From Solimonas sp040066175 (GTDB lineage Bacteria; Pseudomonadota; Gammaproteobacteria; Nevskiales; Nevskiaceae), in NCBI RefSeq assembly GCF_040066175.1, contig NZ_JBEAAM010000018.1, positions 20,013 to 84,012 of the forward strand: a stretch of 64,000 bases of DNA, written 5' to 3'. Below, one piece after another: positions 44,531-53,270 of this stretch (position 1 is its first letter; each line of letters begins with the position of its first letter). The notes below the pieces were generated by a model, which was given only the letters and a program-made list of their open reading frames with translations, did not search any database and had not been told where the DNA came from. Made by a program: the position numbers and the translations under genes.

Positions 44531-45511
44531 TCAGGCGGCGCGCGCCGGCTCGGCGGCATCGAAGAACTGCTCGACGGCGCGCCGCTGCGCGTCGGCGTCG
44601 GTGACGCGGCTGACCGACTGCCAGAACGCCTCGCTGCCGGGGTGGCCCTGGCAGTACCACTGGATGTGCTTGCGCGCGACGCGCAGGCCGCGGCCTTCAC
44701 CATAAAACGCGTACAGCGCGTCGAGATGTTCCAGCAGCCAGTGACGGATCTGGAAGCGTGTCGGCGGCGGACGGCGTTCGCCGGTCGTCAGGTAGTGCGC
44801 GATCTCGCCCGGCAGCCACGGCCGACCCTGCGCGGCGCGGCCGATCATCACCGCATCGGCGCCGGTGAGGCGCAGCACCTGCGCGGCCTTCTCGGGCGCG
44901 TCGATGTCGCCGTTGGCGATCACCGGGATGCGCACGTCGGACTTGATTGCCGCGAGGGTGTCGTACTCCGCCGCACCGCCGTACTGCTCCTCGCGCGTGC
45001 GTCCGTGCACGGTCAGCGCGGCGATGCCGCAGTCCTCGGCGATGCGCGCGATGGTGCGGCCGTTGCGCTGTGCGCGCGAATAGCCGGTGCGGATCTTGAG
45101 CGTCACCGGCACGTCCACGGCAGCAACGACGGCGGCGCAGATGCGTGCGACCAGCGGCTCGTCGCGCAGCAGTGCCGAGCCGGCATCGACGCGGCAGACC
45201 TTCTTCGCCGGGCAGCCCATGTTGATGTCGATGATCTGCGCACCGTGCGCGACATTGAAGCGCGCGGCTTCGGCCATCTGCGCCGGATCGTAGCCGGCGA
45301 TCTGCACGGCGATCGGTCCCGGCTCGCCGGCGTGGTCGCGGCGCAGGCGCGACTTGTCGGTGTGCCAGAGGCTGGCGTCCGAGGTGGTCATCTCCGACAC
45401 CGCGAGCCCCGCGCCCAGGCGCCGCACCATCTGCCGGAACGGCCGGTCGGTGACGCCGGCCATCGGCGCAAGGATGACCGGCGGGTCGATGCGATGGGGA
45501 CCGATCTGCAT
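44531..45511 (-). CDS. dusB: tRNA-dihydrouridine synthase B
   Basis: FMN enzyme of 326 aa that reduces tRNA uridines. The start LAPMAGVTDRPFR, the catalytic Cys100 in NMGCPAKKV, the VTLKIRTGYS segment and GADAVMIGRAAQGRPW are diagnostic of DusB. No fis gene follows, unlike in Enterobacteria. It starts 2 nt after the lactonase-like gene ends. Confidence 0.95.
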   Translation of the reverse strand: MQIGPHRIDPPVILAPMAGVTDRPFRQMVRRLGAGLAVSEMTTSDASLWHTDKSRLRRDHAGEPGPIAVQIAGYDPAQMAEAARFNVAHGAQIIDINMGCPAKKVCRVDAGSALLRDEPLVARICAAVVAAVDVPVTLKIRTGYSRAQRNGRTIARIAEDCGIAALTVHGRTREEQYGGAAEYDTLAAIKSDVRIPVIANGDIDAPEKAAQVLRLTGADAVMIGRAAQGRPWLPGEIAHYLTTGERRPPPTRFQIRHWLLEHLDALYAFYGEGRGLRVARKHIQWYCQGHPGSEAFWQSVSRVTDADAQRRAVEQFFDAAEPARAA

Positions 45512-45513
45512 GC

Positions 45514-46470
45514 TCAGCCCTTCTTCAGGGCATCCGCCCGCGTCGCCGGCGGCAGCGTGCGCGTCACGCGCCGATCGTGCGCGGGCACGATGATCAGATC
45601 GGGCATCGCACGCTGCAGCAGGTGCAGACGCAACAGCGCCGCGCGCACGCCGGCTGCGTCGTCGTCCACCAGCAGGCGCGACATCCAGGGCCGCTCCGCC
45701 GGGATGTCGATGCCCTCGTGCTGCCAAGCCAGATCGCCGATCAGCGCATAGCTGTGTCCGTCCGGGGCATGGATGAAGGCGATGATCGAACCGGGCGTGT
45801 GGCCGCCGGCCGGCACCAGCACGACCGAGCCGTCGCCGAACACGTCATGGCTCTTCGCAAACCCCCAGTACGGCCCGCCCCCGAAGTCATAGACCTCGTA
45901 GTGGAGTTCGCCCAGCTGCGCCGCGAGCCGCGCCGCCGGATGGCCGCTGTGGATGAAATCGAGTTCCCGCTGCGTCACCCACACCGGCACGCCGCGCAGG
46001 TCGTCCAGCCCGGAGACGTGATCCCAGTGCGCGTGCGTGAGCACGACACCGCGGAGCCGCTCGGGCGAGAGGCTCGCGCCGGACAGCTGATCGATCACCG
46101 GCACCTCCGGCGTGATCTTCGAGGTCACGCGCATCAGCCACGGAACGGTCTTGGCGTGTTCCTCGACCTTGCGTCCGAAGCCGGCATCGAACAGCAGCAC
46201 ACCCTGCGGATGATCGACCACGACGACATCCATGCCGAAGACGCGATCATCGAAGCCGCCGCCGCGATAGGCGAACAGCGCCTTCGAATCCATGTGGCCG
46301 GTCTGGAACACGCCGACGCGCATGTCGGCCGGCGGCTGCGGCCGCGTCATCGGCATGACCTCGGGCATGCCCTCGACGGCAACGGAGAGCGATTGCGGAG
46401 TGAAACTCCAGGCCAGCGCGGCCAGGCCCAGGCCGATCGCGGCGGTCGTGATCCAGACGGTCCGTGACAT
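45514..46470 (-). CDS. Metallo-beta-lactamase-fold hydrolase (AHL lactonase-like)
   Basis: Membrane-anchored MBL-fold protein of 318 aa. An N-terminal hydrophobic signal (ITTAAIGLGLAALAWSF) is followed by the metal motif THAHWDHVSG and later metal residues in GGHTPGS and GDLAW. The overall layout resembles N-acylhomoserine lactonases but the substrate is unverified. Followed 2 nt later by dusB. Confidence 0.82.
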   Translation of the reverse strand: MSRTVWITTAAIGLGLAALAWSFTPQSLSVAVEGMPEVMPMTRPQPPADMRVGVFQTGHMDSKALFAYRGGGFDDRVFGMDVVVVDHPQGVLLFDAGFGRKVEEHAKTVPWLMRVTSKITPEVPVIDQLSGASLSPERLRGVVLTHAHWDHVSGLDDLRGVPVWVTQRELDFIHSGHPAARLAAQLGELHYEVYDFGGGPYWGFAKSHDVFGDGSVVLVPAGGHTPGSIIAFIHAPDGHSYALIGDLAWQHEGIDIPAERPWMSRLLVDDDAAGVRAALLRLHLLQRAMPDLIIVPAHDRRVTRTLPPATRADALKKG

Positions 46471-46480
46471 GTGGTTTCCC

Positions 46481-48280
46481 CTAGAAGGCTGCGTCAGGCA
46501 TCGTCAGGCAGGTATCGTCCAGACGCAGCAACAGTTCGGCCAGGCGCGCTGCCCTGGGCAGCTCGTAGCGGTAGAAGTAGCGCGCGGCACGCAGCTTGCC
46601 TTCGATGAAATCGCCATCGCGTCCGTGGTCGGCGGCACGCAGCGCCAGCGCGCGCTGCGCCTGCTGCAGCCAGATCCACGCGACGACGGTATGCCCGAGC
46701 ATCTCCAGATAGGCGCTGGCGTTGGCCAGCATCCGCTCGATCTGCCCCTGCGCGCCGGCCGCGCCCAGCGCCTGCGTCACGCCGATCGCCGTCTCCAGCG
46801 CCTTGCGCAGCTCGCGCGCGAACGCGTCCAGGTCAGCGAGACCCGTCGCCGCCTCGATGTCGGCTGAGATGCGCGCCGCCAGCAAGCGGAAGGCCGCGCC
46901 GTTCTTCATCATCGCCTTGCGGCCGAGCAGGTCGAGTGCCTGGATGCCGTTGGTGCCTTCGTGGATCGGATTGAGGCGGTTGTCGCGGTACAGGCGCTCG
47001 ACCGGGTAATCGCGCGTGTAGCCGTACCCGCCGAGCACCTGGATCGCCAGCTTGTTGGCCTCCAGACAGAACTCGCTGGGCCAGGCCTTGGCGATCGGCG
47101 TGAGGATGTCGAGCAGCAGTGCGCATTCCTCACGGCGGTGTGCGTTGGTGGCCGTCGCCGCGTCGTCCACCAGGCGCGCGCAGTACAGGCACAGCGCCAG
47201 TCCGCCTTCGACGTAAGCCTTCTGCTGCAGCAGCATGCGCTTGACGTCGGCGTGCTCGATGATCGGCACCTGCGGGCTGGCCGGATCCTTGGCCGACGGC
47301 GGCCGTCCCTGCGGCCGGCTGCGCGCGTAGTCCAGCGACGCGAGGTAGCCGGCGTAGCCGAGCATCGTCGCACCCAGGCCGACGCCGATGCGCGCCTCAT
47401 TCATCATGTGGAACATGCAGGCCAGCCCCTGCCCCGCTTCTCCGACGCGCTCGCCGATGCAATCGACGCCATCGCCGAAGCTCAGCACCGTGTTGACGGT
47501 GCCGCGATAGCCCATCTTGTGATTGAGCCCGACCAGCCGCACGCCGTTGCGCCGTCCGCGTGCGCCGTCGGCGCCAAGTTCGAACTTGGGCACGATGAAC
47601 AGCGAGATGCCCTTGGTCCCGGCCGGCGCGCCCTCGATGCGGGCCAGCACCAGATGCACGATGTTTTCCGACAATTCGTGATCGCCGCCGGAGATCCACA
47701 TCTTGTTGCCGACGATGCGGTAGCGGCCGTCGGCCAGCGGGATCGCCCGGGTGCGGATGTCGCCGAGCGAAGAACCGGCCTGCGGCTCGGACAGGCACAT
47801 CGTGCCGAAGAAACGCCCGGCGAGCATCGGCCGCATGTAGCGCGCCTTCTGCTCGTCGCTGCCGTGCACGCGCAGCAGATTGGCCGCCGCGGCGGTCAGG
47901 AACGGATAACCGGCGGTGCCGGCATTGGCGGCGACGAACAGTCCCTGCATCGCCGACACCACCGTGTACGGCAGCTGCAGGCCGCCGAGCTCGCTGTCGA
48001 AGGCCGCGGACAGGAAGCCGCCTTCAATGTATGCATCGAGCGCGGCCTTGACCTCCGCGATCAGATGCACGCGCTCGCCGTCGAACTGCGGCTCGTTCGC
48101 GTCCAGCTTCGCCGCGTGTGTCTGGAACCGTTCCTCGGCCAGCGTCTGCGCGGCATCGAGCACGCCGTCGATCGTCGTGCGATCCAGGTGCGCGTAGCGC
48201 GGCAGCTTGGTCAGCGCCTCGACGTCGAACAGCTCGTAGAGCAGGAACTGCAGGTCGCGGCGGTTGATCAGGTGCGGCAT
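46481..48280 (-). CDS. Acyl-CoA dehydrogenase with C-terminal extension (DmdC-like)
   Basis: Flavoprotein of 599 aa. The N-terminal, middle and C-terminal dehydrogenase domains are followed by an AcAD_C extension (about 480-599), as in DmdC-type and other long ACADs. The flavin segment is CLSEPQAGSSLGDIRT, and the catalytic Glu lies in NPIHEGTNGIQ. GGAAGG is 6 nt upstream of the ATG at 48280. Substrate is unknown (medium/long-chain or methylmercaptopropionyl-CoA). Divergent from a hydrolase gene. Confidence 0.88.
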   Translation of the reverse strand: MPHLINRRDLQFLLYELFDVEALTKLPRYAHLDRTTIDGVLDAAQTLAEERFQTHAAKLDANEPQFDGERVHLIAEVKAALDAYIEGGFLSAAFDSELGGLQLPYTVVSAMQGLFVAANAGTAGYPFLTAAAANLLRVHGSDEQKARYMRPMLAGRFFGTMCLSEPQAGSSLGDIRTRAIPLADGRYRIVGNKMWISGGDHELSENIVHLVLARIEGAPAGTKGISLFIVPKFELGADGARGRRNGVRLVGLNHKMGYRGTVNTVLSFGDGVDCIGERVGEAGQGLACMFHMMNEARIGVGLGATMLGYAGYLASLDYARSRPQGRPPSAKDPASPQVPIIEHADVKRMLLQQKAYVEGGLALCLYCARLVDDAATATNAHRREECALLLDILTPIAKAWPSEFCLEANKLAIQVLGGYGYTRDYPVERLYRDNRLNPIHEGTNGIQALDLLGRKAMMKNGAAFRLLAARISADIEAATGLADLDAFARELRKALETAIGVTQALGAAGAQGQIERMLANASAYLEMLGHTVVAWIWLQQAQRALALRAADHGRDGDFIEGKLRAARYFYRYELPRAARLAELLLRLDDTCLTMPDAAF

Positions 48281-48332
48281 GACGCCTTCCGGGTGACAAT
48301 GCGCGGCAACTCTAGCAGCCCGTGACGTACCC

Positions 48333-49046
48333 ATGAACCCGCACGATCCAGCCACCCCGAGTTCGCCGACCGCCCGTCTGCTGCTGCTCGAAACACGCGT
48401 GCTGCCGGAGATGGCGGGGCTGATCCTGCGCAGCCGTGCATTGCGCGAAGAACTGCCGCGCGGCGACGGCCACGCGGTGCTGATCGTCCCGGGCTTCGGC
48501 GCCGGCGACGGTGCGACCCGCCCCCTGCGCACGTTTCTCGGCAGTCTCGGTTACACCGCCTATGGCTGGGACCAGGGGGTGAACCTGGGCATGCGCCCGC
48601 CGATCAAGAACGCGCTGAACCTGCGCCTGCACAAGCTCTACGAGCGTCACGGGCCGGTGAGCCTGATCGGCTGGAGCCTGGGCGGTGTGTTCGTGCGCGA
48701 GATGGCGCGCCACACGCCGCCATACGTGCGGCGCGTGTTCACGCTCGGCAGCCCGATCAATGTGCGGCCCGATGCCAACAACCTGATGCCGCTGTTCCGC
48801 CTGATCAACGCCGGCAGGCCCGTCAATCTGGACCTCGAAGGATTCCGCCGCCGCATCACGCCACCGCCGGTGCCATGCACGGCGATCTACACGCGCACCG
48901 ACGGCATCGTCGCCTGGCCCTGCTGTCGCGAACCCGAGGCGCCGAACACCGACAATGTCGAAGTGCGCGGCAGTCACTTGGGCCTGCCGTACAACGTGGA
49001 GACGATCCGTGCGATCGCGGCGCGGCTCGCTCAGCCGGCCGGCTGA
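48333..49046 (+). CDS. Alpha/beta hydrolase
   Basis: Small hydrolase of 237 aa. Motifs are IVPGFGAGDG, LIGWSLGGVFVREMA (nucleophile elbow) and a terminal His in GSHLGLP. The Cys-rich WPCCREPEAP is unusual. Probably a lipase/esterase; the substrate is unknown. Its 3' end overlaps the AP4A phosphorylase-like gene by 16 nt. Confidence 0.83.
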   Translation: MNPHDPATPSSPTARLLLLETRVLPEMAGLILRSRALREELPRGDGHAVLIVPGFGAGDGATRPLRTFLGSLGYTAYGWDQGVNLGMRPPIKNALNLRLHKLYERHGPVSLIGWSLGGVFVREMARHTPPYVRRVFTLGSPINVRPDANNLMPLFRLINAGRPVNLDLEGFRRRITPPPVPCTAIYTRTDGIVAWPCCREPEAPNTDNVEVRGSHLGLPYNVETIRAIAARLAQPAG

Positions 49047-49909
49047 GCGGCGGCGCTCACCGCCGCGAGGATCGCCTCCGGACCGACCGCGCGCACCCGT
49101 GCCGCCTGCGCCTCGTCGCGCACCAGCAGGGCACCGGCGAAGCCGAGCGCGTTGACGCTGATCCCCTCGGAGCTCTCGACGCGGCGCGGCACCACCATCA
49201 TCCAGCGGCGCGTGAGCAGCAGGTTGTAGTTCTCGCTGACGCCGTCGCCGGTCGGCACCCCGGCGGCCTTAAGCAGCGCGCGGTACCGCTGCTGGAGCAG
49301 CGCCGCGCCTGCGCCCGGCGCAAGGCTGGCGACGGCGTGCATGAACGGCAGACCCGCACGCGCAGAACCGTCGGCGAGGGCGCGCATCACGGCCGCTTCG
49401 ACCGGCAGGTCGGGCCGGCCGGGCAGGAGTTCGCTCGGCACCCATTGCAGGTGCTTGTGCGGCTGGCTGGCACCGGCGATGCGCCCGCCGTTGTAGAACA
49501 CCAGTCCGTCGAGGCGCTGCAGCAACGCGAGCGCAGCGGCGAAATCGTCGACGCCCAGGAGCGCCGACTGCGGCTCGTACGCCTCGGTGACCGCCAGCAG
49601 ATGCGGTTCGATGACGTTGAACTTGTTGAGCAGCAGCACGTGTCGCGGCGGCAGGTGCGCGACGTACAGCGCCGGCTCGTAGGGCAGGAACGGATTCCCT
49701 TGCGCCGCGCCCGGCGGCGGCTTGCGCCGCAGCGACTCGACGACACGCAGGACGTAGTCCACGCCGCCCGCGCGCAGAGATTCGCAGCGCGTCGGGATCG
49801 GCTGCAGCGCACCGCTGGCCAGGGCCTGCGCGTGGACCTCACGTATCCGCAGCAGCAGGTCCGCGCCGCAGGCCGGCAGTCCACGACGGCGGCTTGGTTG
49901 GGCAGTCAT
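49031..49909 (-). CDS. ATP adenylyltransferase (Ap4A phosphorylase-like)
   Basis: HIT-superfamily protein of 292 aa resembling yeast Apa1/Apa2 Ap4A phosphorylases. The catalytic HxHxQ motif is PHKHLQWVPSE. It would split diadenosine tetraphosphate using phosphate. It lies after rpoZ on the same strand but is separated by a terminator. Confidence 0.85.
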   Translation of the reverse strand: MTAQPSRRRGLPACGADLLLRIREVHAQALASGALQPIPTRCESLRAGGVDYVLRVVESLRRKPPPGAAQGNPFLPYEPALYVAHLPPRHVLLLNKFNVIEPHLLAVTEAYEPQSALLGVDDFAAALALLQRLDGLVFYNGGRIAGASQPHKHLQWVPSELLPGRPDLPVEAAVMRALADGSARAGLPFMHAVASLAPGAGAALLQQRYRALLKAAGVPTGDGVSENYNLLLTRRWMMVVPRRVESSEGISVNALGFAGALLVRDEAQAARVRAVGPEAILAAVSAAAQPAG

Positions 49910-49931
49910 CGGCGCATCATGCCCATAAACG

Positions 49932-49959
49932 CAAGAACCCGCCGTCGGGCGGGTTCTTG
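49932..49959 (-). terminator. Intrinsic terminator after rpoZ
   Basis: A perfect 12-bp stem (CAAGAACCCGCC/GGCGGGTTCTTG) with a 4-nt loop, between rpoZ and the Ap4A phosphorylase-like gene. The U-tract is inside the stem rather than after it. Confidence 0.72.
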
Positions 49960-49975
49960 TACGGCGCGGCCACGC

Positions 49976-50239
49976 TCAGGCGTCGAAGGACGGATCGAGC
50001 GCCTCGAGTTCCATCTTCGGCTGCTGCACCGCGGGCAGGTCCTGCTCCTCGAGCACGTCGCGGCCGACGTGGCCCTCGGCGATCTCGCGCAGCGACAGCA
50101 CCGTGGACTTGTGATTGCCCCAGGGCAGGTGCGCCTCGGCACCGCGCGCCAGCTGGCGCGCACGCTTGGCGGCGACCAGCGTGAGATCGAACTGGTTCGG
50201 GATCTTGACGAGGCAGTCTTCTACCGTGACTCGGGCCAT
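49976..50239 (-). CDS. rpoZ: RNA polymerase omega subunit
   Basis: Omega subunit of 87 aa: MARVTVEDCLVKIPNQFDLT and AAKRARQL are conserved. It assists RNAP assembly and ppGpp binding. In E. coli rpoZ is followed by spoT; here the downstream gene is an Ap4A phosphorylase-like gene instead. Confidence 0.95.
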   Translation of the reverse strand: MARVTVEDCLVKIPNQFDLTLVAAKRARQLARGAEAHLPWGNHKSTVLSLREIAEGHVGRDVLEEQDLPAVQQPKMELEALDPSFDA

Positions 50240-50274
50240 GATTACACCACAGGTACACCAAAGGGCCGCGCAGT

Positions 50275-50919
50275 TTAGCCGAGCGAGGGCCGCTTGGCCA
50301 GCAGCCGGTCGATCAGCGGCGCCAGCCGCTGCCGCTGGCCCTCCCGGCGCACGCGACCGGCCACGAACACCGCCGCCAGCTCGCGCAGAGCGCGATCGAA
50401 GTCGTCGTTGACGACCAGATAATCGTACTCGTCGAAGTGCGACATCTCCTCGCGCGCCGCACGCATGCGCCGGGCGATGGTTTCGTCATCGTCCTGGCTG
50501 CGCGTCCTCAGCCTGCGCTCCAGTTCCTCCAGCGACGGCGGCAGGATGAAGATGCTCTGGGCCCCCGGCATCTGCGCCCGCACCTGGCGCGCACCCTGCC
50601 AGTCGATGTCGAGAATCACGTCACAGCCATCGTGGAGCAGCTGCTCGGTGCGCGGCCGTGCAGTGCCGTAACGCCGGCCGAACACCTCGGCGTGTTCGAG
50701 AAACTCGCCGCGCTCGACCATCTCCACGAAACGGCCGTCGTCGATGAAGTGGTAGTGCACGCCCTCGTCTTCGCCCTTGCGCGGCGCGCGGGTCGTGTAC
50801 GACACCGATATGACGGCGCGGATGCCGCTCTCGTCCAGCCGCGGCAGCAACGCGCGCGTCAGGCTGGTCTTGCCGCCACCGCTGGGCGCCGACACGATGA
50901 AAAGATTGCCCTGGCTCAT
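50275..50919 (-). CDS. gmk: Guanylate kinase
   Basis: Essential kinase of 214 aa for GMP to GDP. The P-loop SAPSGGGKTSL is near residue 10, followed by SVSYTTRAPRKGEDEG and LDIDWQGARQV. It precedes rpoZ by 35 nt and follows yicC, the usual order. Confidence 0.97.
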   Translation of the reverse strand: MSQGNLFIVSAPSGGGKTSLTRALLPRLDESGIRAVISVSYTTRAPRKGEDEGVHYHFIDDGRFVEMVERGEFLEHAEVFGRRYGTARPRTEQLLHDGCDVILDIDWQGARQVRAQMPGAQSIFILPPSLEELERRLRTRSQDDDETIARRMRAAREEMSHFDEYDYLVVNDDFDRALRELAAVFVAGRVRREGQRQRLAPLIDRLLAKRPSLG

Positions 50920-50950
50920 GGCCCACTATAGCGCCGGATGCCGGCCCGGC

Positions 50951-51817
50951 TCACTCGATGTTCTGCACCTGTTCGCGCATCTGCTCGATGATCACTTTCA
51001 TGTCCACCGCACAGCGGGTCATCTCGGCATCCTGCGACTTCGACGACGTCGTGTTGGCTTCGCGGTTCAGCTCCTGCATCAGGAAGTCGAGCCGGCGCCC
51101 GACCGCGTCGGATCGTCCGAGCGCCTGCCGGACTTCCTGCAGGTGACTGACCAGCCTGGACATCTCCTCCTCGATGTCGAGGCGCTGCGAGGTCAGCACG
51201 ACCTCCTGCGCCAGCCGCTGCGGCTCGACATCGACACCCAGATCCCGGCAGCGCGCGCGCAGGCGTTCGAGCCATTGGTCGCGCACCAGCGGATAGCGCG
51301 CGCGGATCTGCTCGACCAGCGCCTGCAGCGCGTCGCAGCGCTCGAGCATGAACTGGGCCAGACGGGCGCCCTCACCGGCGCGCGAGTCTGAAAACTGCGT
51401 GATCGCCTCGTCGAACAGGCCCCGCGCCTCGGCGAGCAGCGGCGCGAAGTCGGCGCGCTCCTCGCGCACCACGCCCGGGAAGGCGAGCAAGCGCATCGGT
51501 TCGGGCGCTGTCATGGCGCCGAACTCGGCATTGAGTTGATCGAGGGCATTGCGCAGCTGGTGGACGCGGTTGAGATCGAGCACGATGTGCTCGCCGGGTG
51601 CCACTTCGCGCTGATAGCGCAACGCGCATTCGATCTTGCCGCGCGAGATCCGCGTGCCGGCCATCGCGCGCAGATCACCTTCGAGCGCGCGGAATTCCTC
51701 CGGCAGCTTGAACAGCACATCGAGATAGCGGTGGTTGACCGAACGCATCTCCCAGCTGATGCGTCCCCATTCACCCGCGCGCTCGACGCGCGCGTAACCA
51801 GTCATGCTTCTGATCAT
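50951..51817 (-). CDS. yicC: YicC-family endoribonuclease
   Basis: Stress-related ribonuclease family protein of 288 aa. Starts MIRSMTGYARVER with the conserved VNHRYLDVLFKLP and ends in the metal-binding region FLMQELNREANTTSSKS. GGAG is 7 nt upstream of the ATG at 51817. First gene of yicC-gmk-rpoZ. Confidence 0.94.
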   Translation of the reverse strand: MIRSMTGYARVERAGEWGRISWEMRSVNHRYLDVLFKLPEEFRALEGDLRAMAGTRISRGKIECALRYQREVAPGEHIVLDLNRVHQLRNALDQLNAEFGAMTAPEPMRLLAFPGVVREERADFAPLLAEARGLFDEAITQFSDSRAGEGARLAQFMLERCDALQALVEQIRARYPLVRDQWLERLRARCRDLGVDVEPQRLAQEVVLTSQRLDIEEEMSRLVSHLQEVRQALGRSDAVGRRLDFLMQELNREANTTSSKSQDAEMTRCAVDMKVIIEQMREQVQNIE

Positions 51818-51838
51818 TGCGGGTCTCCAGAGCGGCGC

Positions 51839-51844
51839 ATTGTA
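51839..51844 (-). promoter_or_regulatory. -10 element for yicC-gmk-rpoZ
   Basis: On the minus strand GGTACAATGCG contains TACAAT (five of six matches to consensus) placed to start transcription about 15 nt before yicC. No good -35 was found at the normal distance. Confidence 0.45.
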
Positions 51845-51923
51845 CCGGCTGGCCCGGCGGCCGATCGTCACGGAGGCGTGCTGGGGACCGCGGCACACGG
51901 AGACCCGTTGTGGGCAAAAGAAA

Positions 51924-51957
51924 CGCGGCTACTCGACAGTCGGATCGGGTAGCCGCG
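51924..51957 (-). terminator. Terminator of the histone-like gene
   Basis: A 9-bp perfect stem (CGCGGCTAC/GTAGCCGCG) with a 16-nt loop, followed on the minus strand by TTTCTTTTG. It lies about 110 nt after the lysine-rich gene and upstream of the yicC promoter. Confidence 0.7.
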
Positions 51958-52066
51958 GCGCAAGGATGAAGCGCTTGCTGTGGCTCGTCTCTTCAAAATC
52001 GAGGGCGGCGAGCGTCCGGTCGGGGACGCAAGGTCGGGGCCGCCCCAACAGCGTGTCGCAGCCCGC

Positions 52067-52213
52067 TTACTTCTTCGCCGCGGCCTTCGCCTTCTTCACG
52101 ACTTTCTTGGCGGCCTTCTTGGTCGCCTTCTTCGCGACCTTCTTCACCGCCTTCTTCGCAGCCTTCTTGGCGACCTTCTTCACCGCCTTCTTCGCAGCCT
52201 TCTTCGTTGCCAT
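52067..52213 (-). CDS. Histone H1-like alanine/lysine-rich nucleoid protein
   Basis: Very basic protein of 48 aa composed almost wholly of Lys, Ala and Val, with repeats like KKAVKKVAKKAAKKAVKKVA. It probably binds DNA as in bacterial H1-like proteins (AlgP, Hc1-type). Inside it the DNA repeats with a 36-bp period (52135-52170 and 52171-52204). GGAGG precedes the ATG. It has a predicted promoter and a terminator of its own. Confidence 0.85.
   Translation of the reverse strand: MATKKAAKKAVKKVAKKAAKKAVKKVAKKATKKAAKKVVKKAKAAAKK
52135..52204. repeat. 36-bp in-frame tandem repeat in the histone-like gene
   Basis: Two near-perfect 36-bp units (second copy identical over 34 nt) encode the KKAAKKAVKKVA repeats. 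Unit length is a multiple of three, so copy changes would preserve the frame. Confidence 0.85.
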
Positions 52214-52259
52214 CTCACAACCTCCATCGTGACATCCGCGGAACACTCCGCGTGGTTTT

Positions 52260-52280
52260 GGAAACGCACAATGCGTTTCC
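52260..52280. promoter_or_regulatory. Inverted repeat in the leader of the histone-like mRNA
   Basis: Perfect 8-bp palindrome GGAAACGC/GCGTTTCC with a 5-nt loop, in AT-rich sequence. It lies at the very 5' end of the mRNA predicted from the promoter at 52290-52318, so it could be an mRNA-stabilising hairpin or a DNA operator. Confidence 0.55.
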
Positions 52281-52289
52281 ATGTGTGAA

Positions 52290-52318
52290 TTTTTACCGAT
52301 CAAAAAAAATTAAATCAA
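52290..52318 (-). promoter_or_regulatory. Predicted promoter of the histone-like gene
   Basis: On the minus strand TTGATT (-35) and TAAAAA (-10) are spaced by 17 nt within an AT-rich block that is exceptional in this GC-rich region. The transcript would start near 52283. Confidence 0.6.
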
Positions 52319-52366
52319 TGGCTTTGTCTTCGCGCACAATCTCCACCGACCGTTTCGAGACGACCG

Positions 52367-53170
52367 ATGCATCGCTTCGTCGTTGTTCTTGCCCTGACAT
52401 GCGCGTGCGCAATCACACCGCCGCGCGCACATGGTGAAGCCGCGCAAACGCTGTCGTGGCGCGTGATCCGCACGCTGCCACACGACGTCTCGCACTTCAC
52501 GCAGGGACTGGAAATCCATCGCGGCCGACTGCTCGAAAGCGTCGGCCGCTACGGGCGTTCGGCACTTTACGAGAAGTCTCTCGACACGGGCGCAGTCATG
52601 CGGCAGGCGCCGTTTCCGCGCGACTGGTTCGCCGAGGGCGTGACCGTCGCGCACGACCGGATCATCGTCATCACCTGGCTCGAACAGATCGCGCAAGTGT
52701 TCGATCTGGACCTCCGGCCCGTCGCGCAGCTGCGTTATTCGGGAGAAGGCTGGGGACTGACGCACGATGGCACGCACCTGATCATGAGTGACGGCAGCGC
52801 CACGATCCGCTTCCGCAATGCCGGAGACTTCTCGGTCGCGCGCGAGATCGTCGTCAAGGATGGCGCGCAGCCGGTCACCCGGCTCAACGAGCTGGAGTAC
52901 GCGCGCGGACGCATCTATGCGAACGTGTGGATGAGCGATCGCGTGGCCGTGATCGACCCGCGCAGCGGCCGGGTCGATGCGTGGCTCGACTTCGCGGCGC
53001 TGCGCCTGCGCCTGCGCAAGCCGCCCGGCTGGGATGAGCGTGAGCATGTGCTCAACGGCATCGCCTACGACACCGCGAGCGATCACTTCTATCTCACCGG
53101 CAAGTGCTGGCCTTCGCTGTTCGAAGTCGCGCTCGACGCGCTGCCGGCACAATCCGGCAACAAACGGTAG
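52367..53170 (+). CDS. Glutaminyl-peptide cyclotransferase (plant-type)
   Basis: Exported protein of 267 aa with a signal peptide (FVVVLALTCACAITPPRAHG) and the Glu_cyclase_2 fold. Signature segments are HDVSHFTQGLEI, EGWGLTHDGTHLIMSDGS, LNELEYARGRIYANVW and a terminal ITGKCWP-type motif (YLTGKCWPSLFEV). It forms N-terminal pyroglutamate on secreted proteins. Divergent from the histone-like gene. Confidence 0.85.
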   Translation: MHRFVVVLALTCACAITPPRAHGEAAQTLSWRVIRTLPHDVSHFTQGLEIHRGRLLESVGRYGRSALYEKSLDTGAVMRQAPFPRDWFAEGVTVAHDRIIVITWLEQIAQVFDLDLRPVAQLRYSGEGWGLTHDGTHLIMSDGSATIRFRNAGDFSVAREIVVKDGAQPVTRLNELEYARGRIYANVWMSDRVAVIDPRSGRVDAWLDFAALRLRLRKPPGWDEREHVLNGIAYDTASDHFYLTGKCWPSLFEVALDALPAQSGNKR

Positions 53171-53270
53171 CGTGGATTTCCGCGCCTGGTTTTCTCACGT
53201 CATCCCGATTGACCGCATACTCGTCGCAGGCATATAAGACATCGGCCTGCGCACCTCGTTGGAGATGATA

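Noticed and set aside
52135..52204. Repeats in the lysine-rich gene as a CRISPR-like array
   Set aside because: The repeats are contiguous and encode Lys/Ala repeats, with no unique spacers; no CRISPR array or cas gene was seen in the window.
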